DNA from: Lachnospiraceae bacterium
GTDB taxonomy: Bacteria; Bacillota_A; Clostridia; Lachnospirales; Lachnospiraceae
Direction: 5' to 3'
Length of the DNA: 64,000 bases
Assembly: GCA_017430765.1 (NCBI GenBank)
Contig: JAFRMI010000031.1
Coordinates: 1 to 64,000, forward strand
The notes under the pieces were generated by a model. The model worked only from the letters and a program-made list of their open reading frames with translations. It had not been told where the DNA came from and searched no databases. A program made the position numbers and the translations under genes. Numbering within the stretch: the first letter of the stretch is position 1; each line of letters begins with the position of its first letter. Positions 26,001 through 35,063 of this stretch are shown piece after piece.

Positions 26001-26324
26001 TCACTTCATCAGTTTTTGAAGCACACCGACCAGTTCTTCGATCGTTTCGTCCTGACCGGCCCGTATGTCCTCCGCCACGCACGACCGGATGTGATTTGCC
26101 AGGAGGACTTTATTAAAACTGTTCAGGGCGCTGTTCACAGCGGAGACCTGGACCAGGATATCCGGACAGTAGGCGCCGCGCTCCAGCATTCCCTCGATTC
26201 CGCGGACCTGGCCTTCAATCCGCTTCAGACGGTTCATGAGGTCCCGGTATTCTTTCTCCGACCGTTTCTTGGTACGCGGATGTTCCGCGGATCCCGCACA
26301 GTGCTTACAGACTTTTTCTTCCAT
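26001..26324 (-). CDS. csoR: CsoR-family copper-sensing repressor
   Basis: A 107-aa all-helical repressor. The copper-site residues are recognisable as Cys in [10 protein letters not shown], His in LLANHIRSC and the Cys four residues later (C-H-C pattern). The core [18 protein letters not shown] is the family DNA-binding signature. The N-terminal extension has an extra CKHC. When copper binds, CsoR releases DNA and the downstream copA is expressed; operator-like palindromes lie just upstream at 26428-26477. Confidence 0.93.
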   Translation of the reverse strand: MEEKVCKHCAGSAEHPRTKKRSEKEYRDLMNRLKRIEGQVRGIEGMLERGAYCPDILVQVSAVNSALNSFNKVLLANHIRSCVAEDIRAGQDETIEELVGVLQKLMK

Positions 26325-26403
26325 TGTAGAGGCTCTCCATTTACTTCTCCCGGAGGGATCACCTGTATTGCGGGATCACCGGATCAGGATGCCGCATATT
26401 CAC

Positions 26404-26477
26404 AGGGGTATCTTTGTTGCATTACTCATACCCCTGAGGGGTATCTTTTATCTACACTTTATACCCCCTGGGGGTAT
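26404..26477 (-). promoter_or_regulatory. CsoR-type operators of the copper operon
   Basis: Two palindromes are seen: ATACCCCTGAGGGGTAT (26428-26444) and ATACCCCCTGGGGGTAT (26461-26477). A half site GGGGTAT lies at 26404-26410. They fit the TACCC...GGGTA pattern known for CsoR operators and sit 80-150 bases before csoR. Two full sites about three helical turns apart suggest cooperative repression. Confidence 0.78.
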
Positions 26478-26650
26478 GTGTCAAGACGGATTTTCAATCA
26501 CGTGGTTTTTCCAGCATCTCCATGGCGCACAGACGCGGCATATTGCGGATGTCTGCTTTACTCTGTCTGCCGGTGGTGAAATATACCCTTGACAAACACT
26601 CGATCCTGCGATAATATAATTTTTGCTGTTAAGACAGCCTCCATATACGT

Positions 26651-26724
26651 GTGAGAGTAGCTCAGCTGGATAGAGCGTCTGGCTACGGACCAGAAGGTCG
26701 CGAGTTCGAATCTTGTCTCTCACG
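26651..26724 (+). tRNA. tRNA-Arg (ACG)
   Basis: Acceptor GTGAGAG pairs CTCTCAC; anticodon ACG in CTACGGA; discriminator G; no CCA. A TTGACA at 26589-26594 and an AT-rich -10 region (26610-26620) lie upstream. Confidence 0.94.
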
Positions 26725-26729
26725 CTGGG

Positions 26730-26765
26730 AAGCCCCCGGAACCATTGGTTCCGGGGGCTTTTTTC
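26730..26765 (+). terminator. Terminator after tRNA-Arg
   Basis: AAGCCCCCGGAACCA pairs with TGGTTCCGGGGGCTT, followed by six T. Very strong stem. Confidence 0.92.
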
Positions 26766-26774
26766 GCGTTGTTC

Positions 26775-26861
26775 GCGGGGACGGTTCTCTCTGACACATT
26801 TCCCATTCATTCCAAATTGCAAAAGCTGCGCCGGAGATGTGTCAGAGAGAACCGTCCCCGC
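26775..26861. repeat. REP-like inverted repeat with GACGGTTCTCT arms
   Basis: Two 25-bp perfectly complementary arms (26775-26799 and 26837-26861) flank a 37-bp centre. The arm contains ACGGTTCTCTCTGACACA. A related single arm, with one base fewer, occurs at 49210-49240. From memory, sequences of this type are scattered through many Clostridia genomes and resemble REP/BIME elements mobilised by RAYT-type transposases; no transposase gene is present here. Confidence 0.75.
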
Positions 26862-26876
26862 TGACAACCAGCCGGT

Positions 26877-27281
26877 CTAATGCCGGAATATGAGTACTTT
26901 GCTGAATACGTAATTGAGAACGATGACGAGGATGTTGGAGACTGCCTTGACCGCCACATCATGGAACTGCAGCTGGTCCGCGAATACATACATGATGCCC
27001 AGATCAAGCACGCCGGTGCCCAGGCGGCAGGCAAAAAATGCAGCCATCTCCTTTAATACGGCCCTCCGTCCGTCGGCAGTGCTGTGAAAGACCCATTTCC
27101 GGTTGGTGAAGTAGGCGAAGAGAACGGAAACGCACCATGCCAGTGCGGTCGATATAACAACCGGCACGCGGAGAAGGTGAGCCAGCAGATAGTAGGAGAC
27201 GATATTGACGACTGTCGTCAATACACCGAATATGCCATATAGAATCAGACCGTTATACTGTACAAAGAGCTTTCTCAACAT
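26877..27281 (-). CDS. GtrA-family four-TM membrane protein
   Basis: A 134-aa protein with four predicted membrane spans. It has the GtrA signature features: FGVLTTVVNIVSYYLL, ALAWCVSVLFAYFTNRKWVF and the C-terminal LNYVFSKVLIFR. Members are thought to help move polyprenyl-linked sugars across the membrane in cell-surface polysaccharide assembly. No glycosyltransferase lies next to it, so its partner is unknown. It is divergent from the FAD-dehydrogenase gene with a 156-base shared upstream region. Confidence 0.88.
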   Translation of the reverse strand: MLRKLFVQYNGLILYGIFGVLTTVVNIVSYYLLAHLLRVPVVISTALAWCVSVLFAYFTNRKWVFHSTADGRRAVLKEMAAFFACRLGTGVLDLGIMYVFADQLQFHDVAVKAVSNILVIVLNYVFSKVLIFRH

Positions 27282-27437
27282 AGGATTATGAATTTCGACC
27301 TTTGCTTAGATTGAACCGCGTGAACAGTCCCCCCGCCTCTATGCTGCAGAAGCCGCCTTCGGGGGCCGCGGAGTTTCTTGTAAATATACCTGTTTTCATG
27401 ATATCATAACATGATAGATTGTTTTGAGGGTATAAAT

Positions 27438-28817
27438 ATGAATCAGAAATATGATGTAATTATTATTGGCGCCGGGCCGGGAGGGATCTTCTCCGCCTAT
27501 GAGCTGACCCGTCTGTGTCCGGACAAAAAGATCGCCGTGTTTGAATCCGGACATCCTCTGGATAAGAGGAGATGTCCGATCGACGGGAAGCAGGTAAAGT
27601 CCTGCATCCGCTGCGGCACCTGCGCGATTATGAACGGATTCGGAGGAGCCGGCGCCTTCTCGGACGGAAAATACAATATTACCAACGATTTCGGCGGCAC
27701 ACTCTACGAGTACATCGGAAGAGAAGAAGCGCTCTCCCTTATGCATTATGTGGACGGGATCAATGTCGCAAACGGCGGAGAGAACACACATATGTACAGT
27801 ACCGCCGGAACTGAATTCAAGAAGCTCTGCATGCAGAACGGGCTGACACTTCTGGATGCGTCGGTCCGGCATCTGGGAACGGATATCAACTACATTGTCC
27901 TCCGGAATCTTTATGAGAAACTGGCGGAGAAGGTGGACTTCTTCTTTGATACGGCGGTCAGACGCGTGGAGATCCGGGACGGGAAGTATGCGGCGGTCTT
28001 CGACGGCGGGGAGGCGGAGAGCAGCACCTGCATTGTTTCCGTCGGCCGAAGCGGCAGCAAGTGGATGGAGGAGGTCTGCCGCGATCTTGCCATCCCCACT
28101 AAGTCAAACCGGGTTGACATCGGCGTCCGCGTGGAAATCCCGGCTGTCATCTTCTCGCATCTGACGGATCAGCTTTATGAGAGCAAGATCGTTTACCGGA
28201 CACGGAAGTTTGAGGACAATGTGCGGACTTTCTGCATGAACCCGAACGGGATTGTTGTCAATGAGAATACCAACGGCATCGTGACCGTCAATGGGCACAG
28301 CTTTGAGGATCCGGAGAAGAAGACGGAGAATACGAACTTTGCGCTCCTTGTATCGAAGCACTTCTCGGAGCCCTTTAAAGACAGCAACGGATACGGCGAG
28401 AGCATCGCACGTCTCTCCAATATGCTGGGAGGGGGTGTGATCGTACAGCGCTTCGGTGATCTCGAGAGAGGACGGAGAAGCAACGCCAAGAGAATCGAGG
28501 AATGCACTGTGCGGCCGACACTTGCTGCGACGCCCGGGGATCTGAGTCTCGTTCTTCCGAAGAGAATTCTGGACGGGATTATCGAGATGATTTACGCGCT
28601 CGATAAGATCGCGCCGGGCACAGCCAACGACGACACGCTCCTCTACGGGGTGGAGGTGAAATTTTACAATATGGAGGTGCGGCTGGACCGGAACCTCATG
28701 ACGAAATATCCGGGACTTTACATGATCGGTGACGGGAGCGGCGTCACCCACTCGCTGTCCCACGCATCCGCAAGCGGTGTCTATGTGGCAAGAAGAATTG
28801 CCGGGACCGCACAATAG
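27438..28817 (+). CDS. FAD-dependent dehydrogenase (COG2509 type)
   Basis: A 459-aa flavoprotein. The dinucleotide-binding motif IIIGAGPGGIFSAYEL is at the N terminus. Next comes a cysteine-rich segment with CIRCGTC and then GFGGAGAFSDGKYNI, diagnostic of this uncharacterised dehydrogenase group. The C-terminal FAD-contacting motif is YMIGDGSGVTHSLSHASASG. Start 27438 is preceded by GAGGG; the upstream in-frame start at 27411 lacks a site. The substrate is unknown; the cysteines may bind metal or act in redox chemistry. It is followed 40 bases later by fbp. Confidence 0.85.
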   Translation: MNQKYDVIIIGAGPGGIFSAYELTRLCPDKKIAVFESGHPLDKRRCPIDGKQVKSCIRCGTCAIMNGFGGAGAFSDGKYNITNDFGGTLYEYIGREEALSLMHYVDGINVANGGENTHMYSTAGTEFKKLCMQNGLTLLDASVRHLGTDINYIVLRNLYEKLAEKVDFFFDTAVRRVEIRDGKYAAVFDGGEAESSTCIVSVGRSGSKWMEEVCRDLAIPTKSNRVDIGVRVEIPAVIFSHLTDQLYESKIVYRTRKFEDNVRTFCMNPNGIVVNENTNGIVTVNGHSFEDPEKKTENTNFALLVSKHFSEPFKDSNGYGESIARLSNMLGGGVIVQRFGDLERGRRSNAKRIEECTVRPTLAATPGDLSLVLPKRILDGIIEMIYALDKIAPGTANDDTLLYGVEVKFYNMEVRLDRNLMTKYPGLYMIGDGSGVTHSLSHASASGVYVARRIAGTAQ

Positions 28818-28857
28818 CAGCCCGCTGTTTTGCATCTGGAGACCAGGAGGGAAGAAG

Positions 28858-30807
28858 ATGGAACAATTTGAAAAAAAGTACCTCGAGCGCATGGCCGAAA
28901 TATACCCGACGATTGCCAAGACGGCCACGGAGATCATTAACCTGTCCGCGATCCTGAACCTTCCGAAGGGGACGGAACATTTTATCACGGATATCCACGG
29001 GGAATACGAAGCTTTTTCCCATGTGATGCGCAACGGTTCCGGTGCCGTCCGGAAGAAAGTGGAGGAGGTCTTCGGCAGGACACTTCCCGAAGAGGACATC
29101 CGGGAACTTTCGACGCTCATCTACTATCCCGAGGAGAAGATCGACCTTGTCCGGCGGGGGAAGACGGAGAAGCAGATGAACAGCTGGTACAAGATCATGC
29201 TCTACAGGCTGATCGATGTGTGCCGTTACACTTCTAATAAATACGCCAGGATGAAGGTCCGGAGACTTCTGCCGGAAGACTTTGCTTTCATCATAGAGGA
29301 GCTGATTACCGAGCGCTACGACATCGCGGATAAGGAGGCCTATTATGGGGAAATCATCGATACTATTATCCGGATCCACCGCGCCGACAAGCTGATCATC
29401 GCCTTCGCGGAGCTGATTCCGAAACTGACCGTGGATCATCTCCATATCCTCGGCGACATCTATGACCGGGGAAGCGGATCGGATGATATCATGGACACGC
29501 TCATGGAGCACCACAGCCTGGATATTCAGTGGGGCAATCACGATGTGGTGTGGATGGGGGCCGCCGCAGGCCAGCCCTGCTGTATTGCCAACGTGATCCG
29601 TGTCTGCGCGCGCTACGGCAATCTGGATCTTCTGGAGGACGGATATGGGATCAATCTGCTGCCGCTGGCCACATTTTCCCTGAAAACATACGGGGATGAC
29701 CCGTGCGAGTGCTTCCACCTGAAAGACACCGCCGGCAGCGCGGAGGAAAATGATCTCGTCATGCGCATTCACAAGGCCATCTCCGTGATCCAGTTCAAGA
29801 TGGAGGGCCAGCTCTATAAAAAACGTCCCAACTTCGATCTCTCCGACAGAAACCTCATGGAGGCAATCGATTATGAGAAGGGAACCGTGACAGTGGACGG
29901 AAAGAGCTATGCGATGCTCGATATGAACTTTCCGACGGTGAATCCGGAGGATCCGAACGCGCTCTCGGAGGAGGAAGAGCAGGTCATGGAGAGACTCCGC
30001 ATCGCGTTCCTTGGCTGCAGGAGACTGCAGACGCATATGCAGTTCCTTCTCAACAACGGAGCCCTCTATAAGGTCGCAAACGGCAATCTCCTCTATCACG
30101 GCTGCATGCCGCTGGATGAAAACGGCAATTTTAAGGATGTGACCGTCTACGGGGAAACTCTCCGCGGAAAGGCGCTCTATGACAGGCTGGATACATATGT
30201 GCGGAGAGCTTTCTTCGCCACGGACCCGGTTCTCCGCGAGGAGGGGCGCGATATTCTGTGGTGGATCTGGCTCCACAGGGATTCCCCGGTCTTCGGAAAA
30301 CACAAGATGGCGACATTCGAGCGGTATTTTATTGCCGAGAAGGAGACGCACAAGGAAAACAAAATTCCGTATTACAGCTTCCTCGATGATGAAAGATGTG
30401 TCAGGTCCATTCTCGAGGAGTTTGGCCTTACAGATGAGACATCGCATATCATCAACGGGCATGTTCCTGTTAAACGCGGGGAGTCCCCGATTCACTGCGG
30501 CGGTAAGCTTCTGGTCATCGACGGAGGTTTCTCGAAGGCGTACCAGGGGCAGACAGGGATTGCCGGCTATACGCTGATCTACAATTCTTTCGGCGTCCGT
30601 CTCGTCGCGCATGAGGCCTTCACTTCGAGGGAGGATGCCGTCTCTTTCGGCACGGACATCCACTCCGACAAGGTGATGGTGGAGCGTTACCCGCACAGGC
30701 TGTCAATCGCTGATACCGACAGGGGAAAACAGCTGATGGAAAGAATCGCCGAACTGGAGAAGCTGCTCGAGGCGTACAGGCAGGGTGAAATCGTCGAAAA
30801 GGGATGA
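28858..30807 (+). CDS. fbp: Fructose-1,6-bisphosphatase class III
   Basis: A 649-aa class III FBPase, the gluconeogenic enzyme of Bacillota and unrelated to class I. Its metallophosphatase motifs are FITDIHGEYEAF (about residue 41), LGDIYDRGSGSDD, and WGNHDVVWMGAAAG. The C-terminal part has HIINGHVPVKRGESP and GGFSKAYQGQTGIAGYTLI. Start 28858 has AGGAGG. Length is normal. A terminator follows at 30850-30881. Confidence 0.95.
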   Translation: MEQFEKKYLERMAEIYPTIAKTATEIINLSAILNLPKGTEHFITDIHGEYEAFSHVMRNGSGAVRKKVEEVFGRTLPEEDIRELSTLIYYPEEKIDLVRRGKTEKQMNSWYKIMLYRLIDVCRYTSNKYARMKVRRLLPEDFAFIIEELITERYDIADKEAYYGEIIDTIIRIHRADKLIIAFAELIPKLTVDHLHILGDIYDRGSGSDDIMDTLMEHHSLDIQWGNHDVVWMGAAAGQPCCIANVIRVCARYGNLDLLEDGYGINLLPLATFSLKTYGDDPCECFHLKDTAGSAEENDLVMRIHKAISVIQFKMEGQLYKKRPNFDLSDRNLMEAIDYEKGTVTVDGKSYAMLDMNFPTVNPEDPNALSEEEEQVMERLRIAFLGCRRLQTHMQFLLNNGALYKVANGNLLYHGCMPLDENGNFKDVTVYGETLRGKALYDRLDTYVRRAFFATDPVLREEGRDILWWIWLHRDSPVFGKHKMATFERYFIAEKETHKENKIPYYSFLDDERCVRSILEEFGLTDETSHIINGHVPVKRGESPIHCGGKLLVIDGGFSKAYQGQTGIAGYTLIYNSFGVRLVAHEAFTSREDAVSFGTDIHSDKVMVERYPHRLSIADTDRGKQLMERIAELEKLLEAYRQGEIVEKG

Positions 30808-30849
30808 ACGGCGTGAAGGGATCGAACATCTGAATACAGATATTGTGTT

Positions 30850-30881
30850 GGCACCGCCGGCGGATCGGCGGTGCCTGTTTT
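30850..30881 (+). terminator. Terminator after fbp
   Basis: GGCACCGCC pairs with GGCGGTGCC around an 8-base loop, followed by TGTTTT. Confidence 0.75.
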
Positions 30882-30903
30882 AAACCGCGACGGGAGGAAA
30901 ACT

Positions 30904-32103
30904 ATGAGAGACGCAAATGAGATCAGGACGCGGAGGCTGTATGACGGGGACGCATACGCGTCGGAATTCGACGCGGTTGTGCTGGCCGCTGACGGGAATG
31001 ACATTGTCCTCGATCAGACACTGTTTTTTCCGGAGGAAGGGGGACAGTGTCCGGACCGCGGCGTCCTGATGAAAGAAGGAAGGCAGGAGACAGCCTTTTC
31101 CGTCACAGACGTGCGGATCCGGGACGGGGAGATTCACCATTTGATAAGGGAGACGGGTGCATTTGCTGCGGGGGACCGGGTGCACGGAAAAATTGACTGG
31201 AACTTTCGATTTTCCAATATGCAGCAGCACTCCGGGGAGCACCTGTTCTCAGGGATCGTGCACAGACGGTACGGGTTTGACAATGTCGGTTTTCATCTTA
31301 GCGGGAAGGAAGTGACCCTCGACTTTAACGGGGTGATTCCCGGAGAGGATATCCCCTCGATCGAGGAGGAAATAGCAGAGGTGATCTTCGCGGATCTGCC
31401 ATCTGAAGTACGTGTGACGACGCCGGAGGAGCGGGAGAAACTGTCCTACCGGAGCAAGCTGGATCTCCCGGGAGACGTGCGGATCGTCATCTATCCGGGG
31501 GTCGACGCGTGCGCCTGCTGCGCGCCGCATGTCCGGAGAACGGGAGAGATCGGGCTTCTCACCGTGACGGGCATGATCAACTGGAAAGGGGGCGTGCGGG
31601 TCAGCATTCTCTGCGGTATGCGCGCGTTCCGGTACCTTGCGGAGGAGCACCGCATTCTGACGCGCACGGCGCGGTATCTCACGACGTCCCCGTCCGAGGT
31701 CTACGCGCAGACTGTCCGTCTGAAAGAAGAAAACCGCACGCTGATGTCTTCCCTCCGTGAGACCGGGGAGCAGCTGCTTCTTATAAAGGCAGGAGCTCTC
31801 CCCCCGGAGGACGATGTCGTGCTTTTTTCCACAGGAACGGATCAGCAGACGGCCAGGGGTGCCGTAAACGCGATGATGGCAGAGCGCAGCGGAATCTGTG
31901 CGGTGTTTTCCGGATCGGATGAGGAGGGCTACACGTTTCTGATCGGGAGTGCGCACGCGGACACCCGGGTAGTCTGCAAAAAACTCCGGGAGAAACTCGG
32001 CGCGAAGGGCGGCGGAAAAAAGGAGATGGTTGAAGGGAAAGTTCACGCCAAAGAGGAGGAGATCCGCGCGGTCTTCACGGCAGAGCGGTCAGGAAACGAA
32101 TAA
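30904..32103 (+). CDS. Alanyl-tRNA editing protein (AlaX-type with DHHA1 domain)
   Basis: A 399-aa stand-alone relative of the AlaRS editing and C-terminal regions, which hydrolyses mischarged tRNA-Ala. It shows TLFFPEEGGQCPDRG, the zinc motif HSGEHLFSG with its two histidines, and a second cysteine/histidine site DACACCAPH (C-x3-H type). A coiled coil and a DHHA1-like C-terminal region (GKVHAKEEEI) follow. Start 30904 follows GGGAGG. It appears monocistronic between the fbp terminator and the xdhC promoter. Confidence 0.88.
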   Translation: MRDANEIRTRRLYDGDAYASEFDAVVLAADGNDIVLDQTLFFPEEGGQCPDRGVLMKEGRQETAFSVTDVRIRDGEIHHLIRETGAFAAGDRVHGKIDWNFRFSNMQQHSGEHLFSGIVHRRYGFDNVGFHLSGKEVTLDFNGVIPGEDIPSIEEEIAEVIFADLPSEVRVTTPEEREKLSYRSKLDLPGDVRIVIYPGVDACACCAPHVRRTGEIGLLTVTGMINWKGGVRVSILCGMRAFRYLAEEHRILTRTARYLTTSPSEVYAQTVRLKEENRTLMSSLRETGEQLLLIKAGALPPEDDVVLFSTGTDQQTARGAVNAMMAERSGICAVFSGSDEEGYTFLIGSAHADTRVVCKKLREKLGAKGGGKKEMVEGKVHAKEEEIRAVFTAERSGNE

Positions 32104-32144
32104 GGGGCTTATTTACAATTACTAAAGAAAATGGTAAGATTTTT

Positions 32145-32172
32145 TTGCAACCGAGTGGTGTTTGTATATAAA
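32145..32172 (+). promoter_or_regulatory. Promoter of xdhC
   Basis: TTGCAA, 16-base spacer, TATAAA, 14 bases before the ATG of xdhC; the leader would be very short. Confidence 0.45.
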
Positions 32173-32185
32173 TCGGAGATAAGAT

Positions 32186-33247
32186 ATGAACAATCAATCC
32201 TATTATGAAGTGCAGTCCTGTCTGCCTGTCGGAACCAGGAACATCGCTTTTACGGCTGTATCCGGAGCCCGGAGAGGTGAGAAAGTGCTCCTGTCAGAAG
32301 GAAGGACGGTCTGGGAGAGCGGCAGGGACGGGGAATTTTCCGCCCTGGTAAAAGCATTTCTCGAATCACATCCCGAGACATCTTTCATGCCCACCGGTGT
32401 CTATGAGTATGAGGGCACATCGTTTTACATGGAGGAACTGTTCCGGGAGAAAATGCTCTATATCTGCGGCGGCGGTCATGTGGCAGGTGCTCTGCTCCGC
32501 ATGGCGAAAATGGCCGGCTTCCGGGTCACGATTCTGGAGGACCGTCCGGAATACGAGGAGATCTCGAGGAACGCGGGCGCGGATGATGTCGTGATCGGCA
32601 GCTTTGAGAAGATTACTGCGGATGTCCCTGCGGACAGCTCTGCGTATATTGCCATCATGACCAATGGCCACAAGCACGACAGGGAGTGTCTGGCTGCCGT
32701 TCTGGGAAAGCCATTTGCGTATATCGGTATGATCGGCAGCCGCCGGAAGAACCAGATGCTCTACGACGCCCTGCTCGAGGAAGGATTTACGCAGGAGATG
32801 ATTGACGCCGTCCATGCGCCGATCGGCCTTCCGATCCACGCGGAGACGCCGGTGGAGATCGCCGTCTCCATTCTCGCGGAAATCATCGGCGTAAAAAACG
32901 GGGAGACGAAGAGTGAGGGGTTCTCAAGGCCCCTTATGAAAGCGCTTACGTCCGGAGAGCCTATGGTGCTGGCGACCATTGCGGAAAAGATCGGAAGCGC
33001 TCCCCGCGGGGCCGGCTCCAAGATGGTTGTTTATCCGGACGGACATATTCTGGGTACGGTCGGCGGAGGCCGCGGTGAAGCGGATATTATAAAGCTGGCT
33101 GTCAGGCAGCTTGAGGAGGGCGGAGCGTTTTCCGTCCATCACGTGGACATGACGGCGTCCGGCAGTGTGAAAGACATGGATACGGAACTGATCTGCGGCG
33201 GAGAGGTGGATGTCCTTTTGGAGACCGTCGGGAAAGAGTCTGAGTGA
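32186..33247 (+). CDS. xdhC: XdhC/CoxI-family molybdenum hydroxylase maturation protein
   Basis: A 353-aa member of the XdhC family, which inserts the sulfurated molybdenum cofactor into xanthine dehydrogenase-type enzymes. A Rossmann segment, LYICGGGHVAGALLRMAKMAG, lies near residues 91-111, with YIGMIGSRRKN. The CoxI-type motif LATIAEKIGSAPRGAGSKM with GTVGGGRGEA follows at about 260-295. In canonical XdhC the CoxI domain comes first and the Rossmann domain last, so the order is swapped here. The next gene is MoeA-like, consistent with molybdenum cofactor handling. No hydroxylase subunits are in the window. Confidence 0.85.
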   Translation: MNNQSYYEVQSCLPVGTRNIAFTAVSGARRGEKVLLSEGRTVWESGRDGEFSALVKAFLESHPETSFMPTGVYEYEGTSFYMEELFREKMLYICGGGHVAGALLRMAKMAGFRVTILEDRPEYEEISRNAGADDVVIGSFEKITADVPADSSAYIAIMTNGHKHDRECLAAVLGKPFAYIGMIGSRRKNQMLYDALLEEGFTQEMIDAVHAPIGLPIHAETPVEIAVSILAEIIGVKNGETKSEGFSRPLMKALTSGEPMVLATIAEKIGSAPRGAGSKMVVYPDGHILGTVGGGRGEADIIKLAVRQLEEGGAFSVHHVDMTASGSVKDMDTELICGGEVDVLLETVGKESE

Positions 33248-33319
33248 ACCTGTGCTGCAGGGATTCGCCGGTCCTTGGAAGATGATAATGAGGGATTACA
33301 CAGATAGGAGGGTATCACT

Positions 33320-34373
33320 ATGAAATGCATCAAAACGACGGAAGCGGTCGGGCATGTCCTGTGCCATGACATTACGCAGATTATACCGGGCGAATACAAA
33401 GGGCCGGTATTTAAGAAGGGGCATGTTGTCCGTGAGGAAGATATTCCGGTTCTTTTAAGTGTGGGGAAGGAGAATCTCTACATCTTTGAGATGGACGAAT
33501 CGATGATGCATGAAAATGACGCGGCGGAAGTCCTCTGCTCCATCTCCAGGGGCGCCCACATGGAGGCCTCCCCGGTTAACGAAGGGAAGATTGAACTGAC
33601 CGCGGAGACGGACGGTCTTCTCAAAATTAACCGGAAAGCTCTCCGGAAACTCAATACGATGGGGGAGATCGTGATCGCATCCCGCTTTGGAGATTTTCCT
33701 GTAAAAGGCCGGCGACAAGATTGCCGGGATGCGCGTTGTGCCGCTTGTGATCGCGCGGGAGAAGATGGAGGAGGCGAAGCGGGCGGCAGGAGAGGAGCCG
33801 ATCTTCTCGCTGCTTCCGTTTGCAAAGAAGAAAGTTGGCATAGTTGTCACCGGAAATGAAGTGAAAACCGGCCGTATAGAGGACAAGTTTTCGCCGGTCG
33901 TCGTCTCCAAGATCGCGGAATACGGAGGCGAGCCCATCGGCTGCCTGTTCCCCGGAGATGATAAGGAGGAGGAGATCGCATGTATCCGGTCCTTCATCGA
34001 ACAGGGCGCGGAACTTGTGGTCTGTACCGGAGGAATGAGCGTGGATCCGGACGACCGTACGCCATTTGCCATCCGCGAGGCGTCGGACCGCGTAATCTCC
34101 TACGGGGCACCGGTTCTTCCCGGCGCGATGTTTATGCTGGGATACAGGGATATTCCGGCCGGAGAAGGGAAGGAAGCGGGACGGGTCCCGATCGTCGGAC
34201 TGCCGGGATGCGTGATGTATGCGAAACGCACGATCTTTGATCTCATCCTTCCCCGTCTGATGGCGGACGATGAGATAACGGCGGAGGAGCTCGGGTTCCT
34301 CGGCGAAGGCGGTCTGTGCCTTGGATGCGCGGTCTGCACGTTCCCGAACTGCGGATTCGGTAAGGGAAGATAA
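33320..34373 (+). pseudogene. MoeA/MogA-like molybdopterin-binding protein, frameshifted
   Basis: The first part (33320 on) reads through to FGDFPVK at about codon 129; one extra G at 33707-33708 (AAAAGGCC where AAAAGCC is expected) then shifts the frame. The remainder, AGDKIAGMRVVPLVI onward, continues in the next frame with the MPT-binding motifs VGIVVTGNEVKTG and VCTGGMSVDPDD and ends at 34373 with a Cys-rich tail (CLGCAVCTFPNC). Corrected length would be 350 aa. Such proteins accompany XdhC in Clostridia and bind molybdopterin. The lesion may be a real mutation or a base-call error. The start follows AGGAGG. Confidence 0.83.
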
Positions 34374-34461
34374 CCGCAGATACAGGAAATGGCAAAAAAT
34401 AGCAGGCATTCGTCTAAATCCCCTTTTCATGGAGCGGATTTCAGTATACACTGATAAAGTT

Positions 34462-35043
34462 ATGGACCTGCTATTTTATCTGAACAGCATATTGCTCGGG
34501 GTGGGGCTCGCGATGGATGCATTTTCCGTATCGATCGCGAACGGTCTGCACGCCCCGGGCATGGGCCGGAGACGCTCGGCGGTGATTGCCGGGACCTTCG
34601 GCTTTTTTCAGTTCGCCATGCCGATGATCGGATGGGTTCTTGTCAGGACACTCATGGCGGCGTTTCGCTCTTTCCAGAAATTTGTCCCCTGGATCGCACT
34701 GCTTCTTCTGCTCTGCATCGGGGGAAAGATGCTGCTTGAAGGCATTCGGCATCCCGCAGGGGAAGAGGGGACCGGAGCACCCGGCGCGGGGGAACTCCTG
34801 CTTCAGGGAATTGCGACTTCGATCGACGCGCTGTCCGTCGGCTTTACGATCGCCGGCTATCGCGTGGGAGCCGCTTTTACAGCGTCGCTGATCATCGCGG
34901 TCGTGACATTTTTTATCTGCCTGACGGGGCTCAGGATCGGAAAGCATTTCGGAATGCGGCTCGCCGGGCGGGCGGATATTCTGGGCGGTGTCATTCTGAT
35001 TGCAATTGGAATTGAGATATTTGTGAAGGGTATGATCGCATAG
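34462..35043 (+). CDS. mntP: Manganese efflux pump MntP (YtaF-like)
   Basis: A 193-aa, six-span exporter of Mn(II). It has the two repeat motifs with conserved aspartates, GLAMDAFSVSIANG and ATSIDALSVGFTIAG, and a C-terminal ILGGVILIAIGIEIFV. The start is assigned by homology; the ribosome binding site is weak (ATAAAG). It partly shares upstream sequence with the end of the MoeA-like gene and is followed 20 bases later by the ABC genes. I see no Mn riboswitch in its short leader. Confidence 0.86.
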   Translation: MDLLFYLNSILLGVGLAMDAFSVSIANGLHAPGMGRRRSAVIAGTFGFFQFAMPMIGWVLVRTLMAAFRSFQKFVPWIALLLLLCIGGKMLLEGIRHPAGEEGTGAPGAGELLLQGIATSIDALSVGFTIAGYRVGAAFTASLIIAVVTFFICLTGLRIGKHFGMRLAGRADILGGVILIAIGIEIFVKGMIA

Positions 35044-35063
35044 ACCGAAGAAGGAGGACCAGC

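Noticed and set aside
28744..30696. A 650-codon minus-strand open frame opposite fbp
   Set aside because: Antisense shadow of a clear class III fructose-bisphosphatase.
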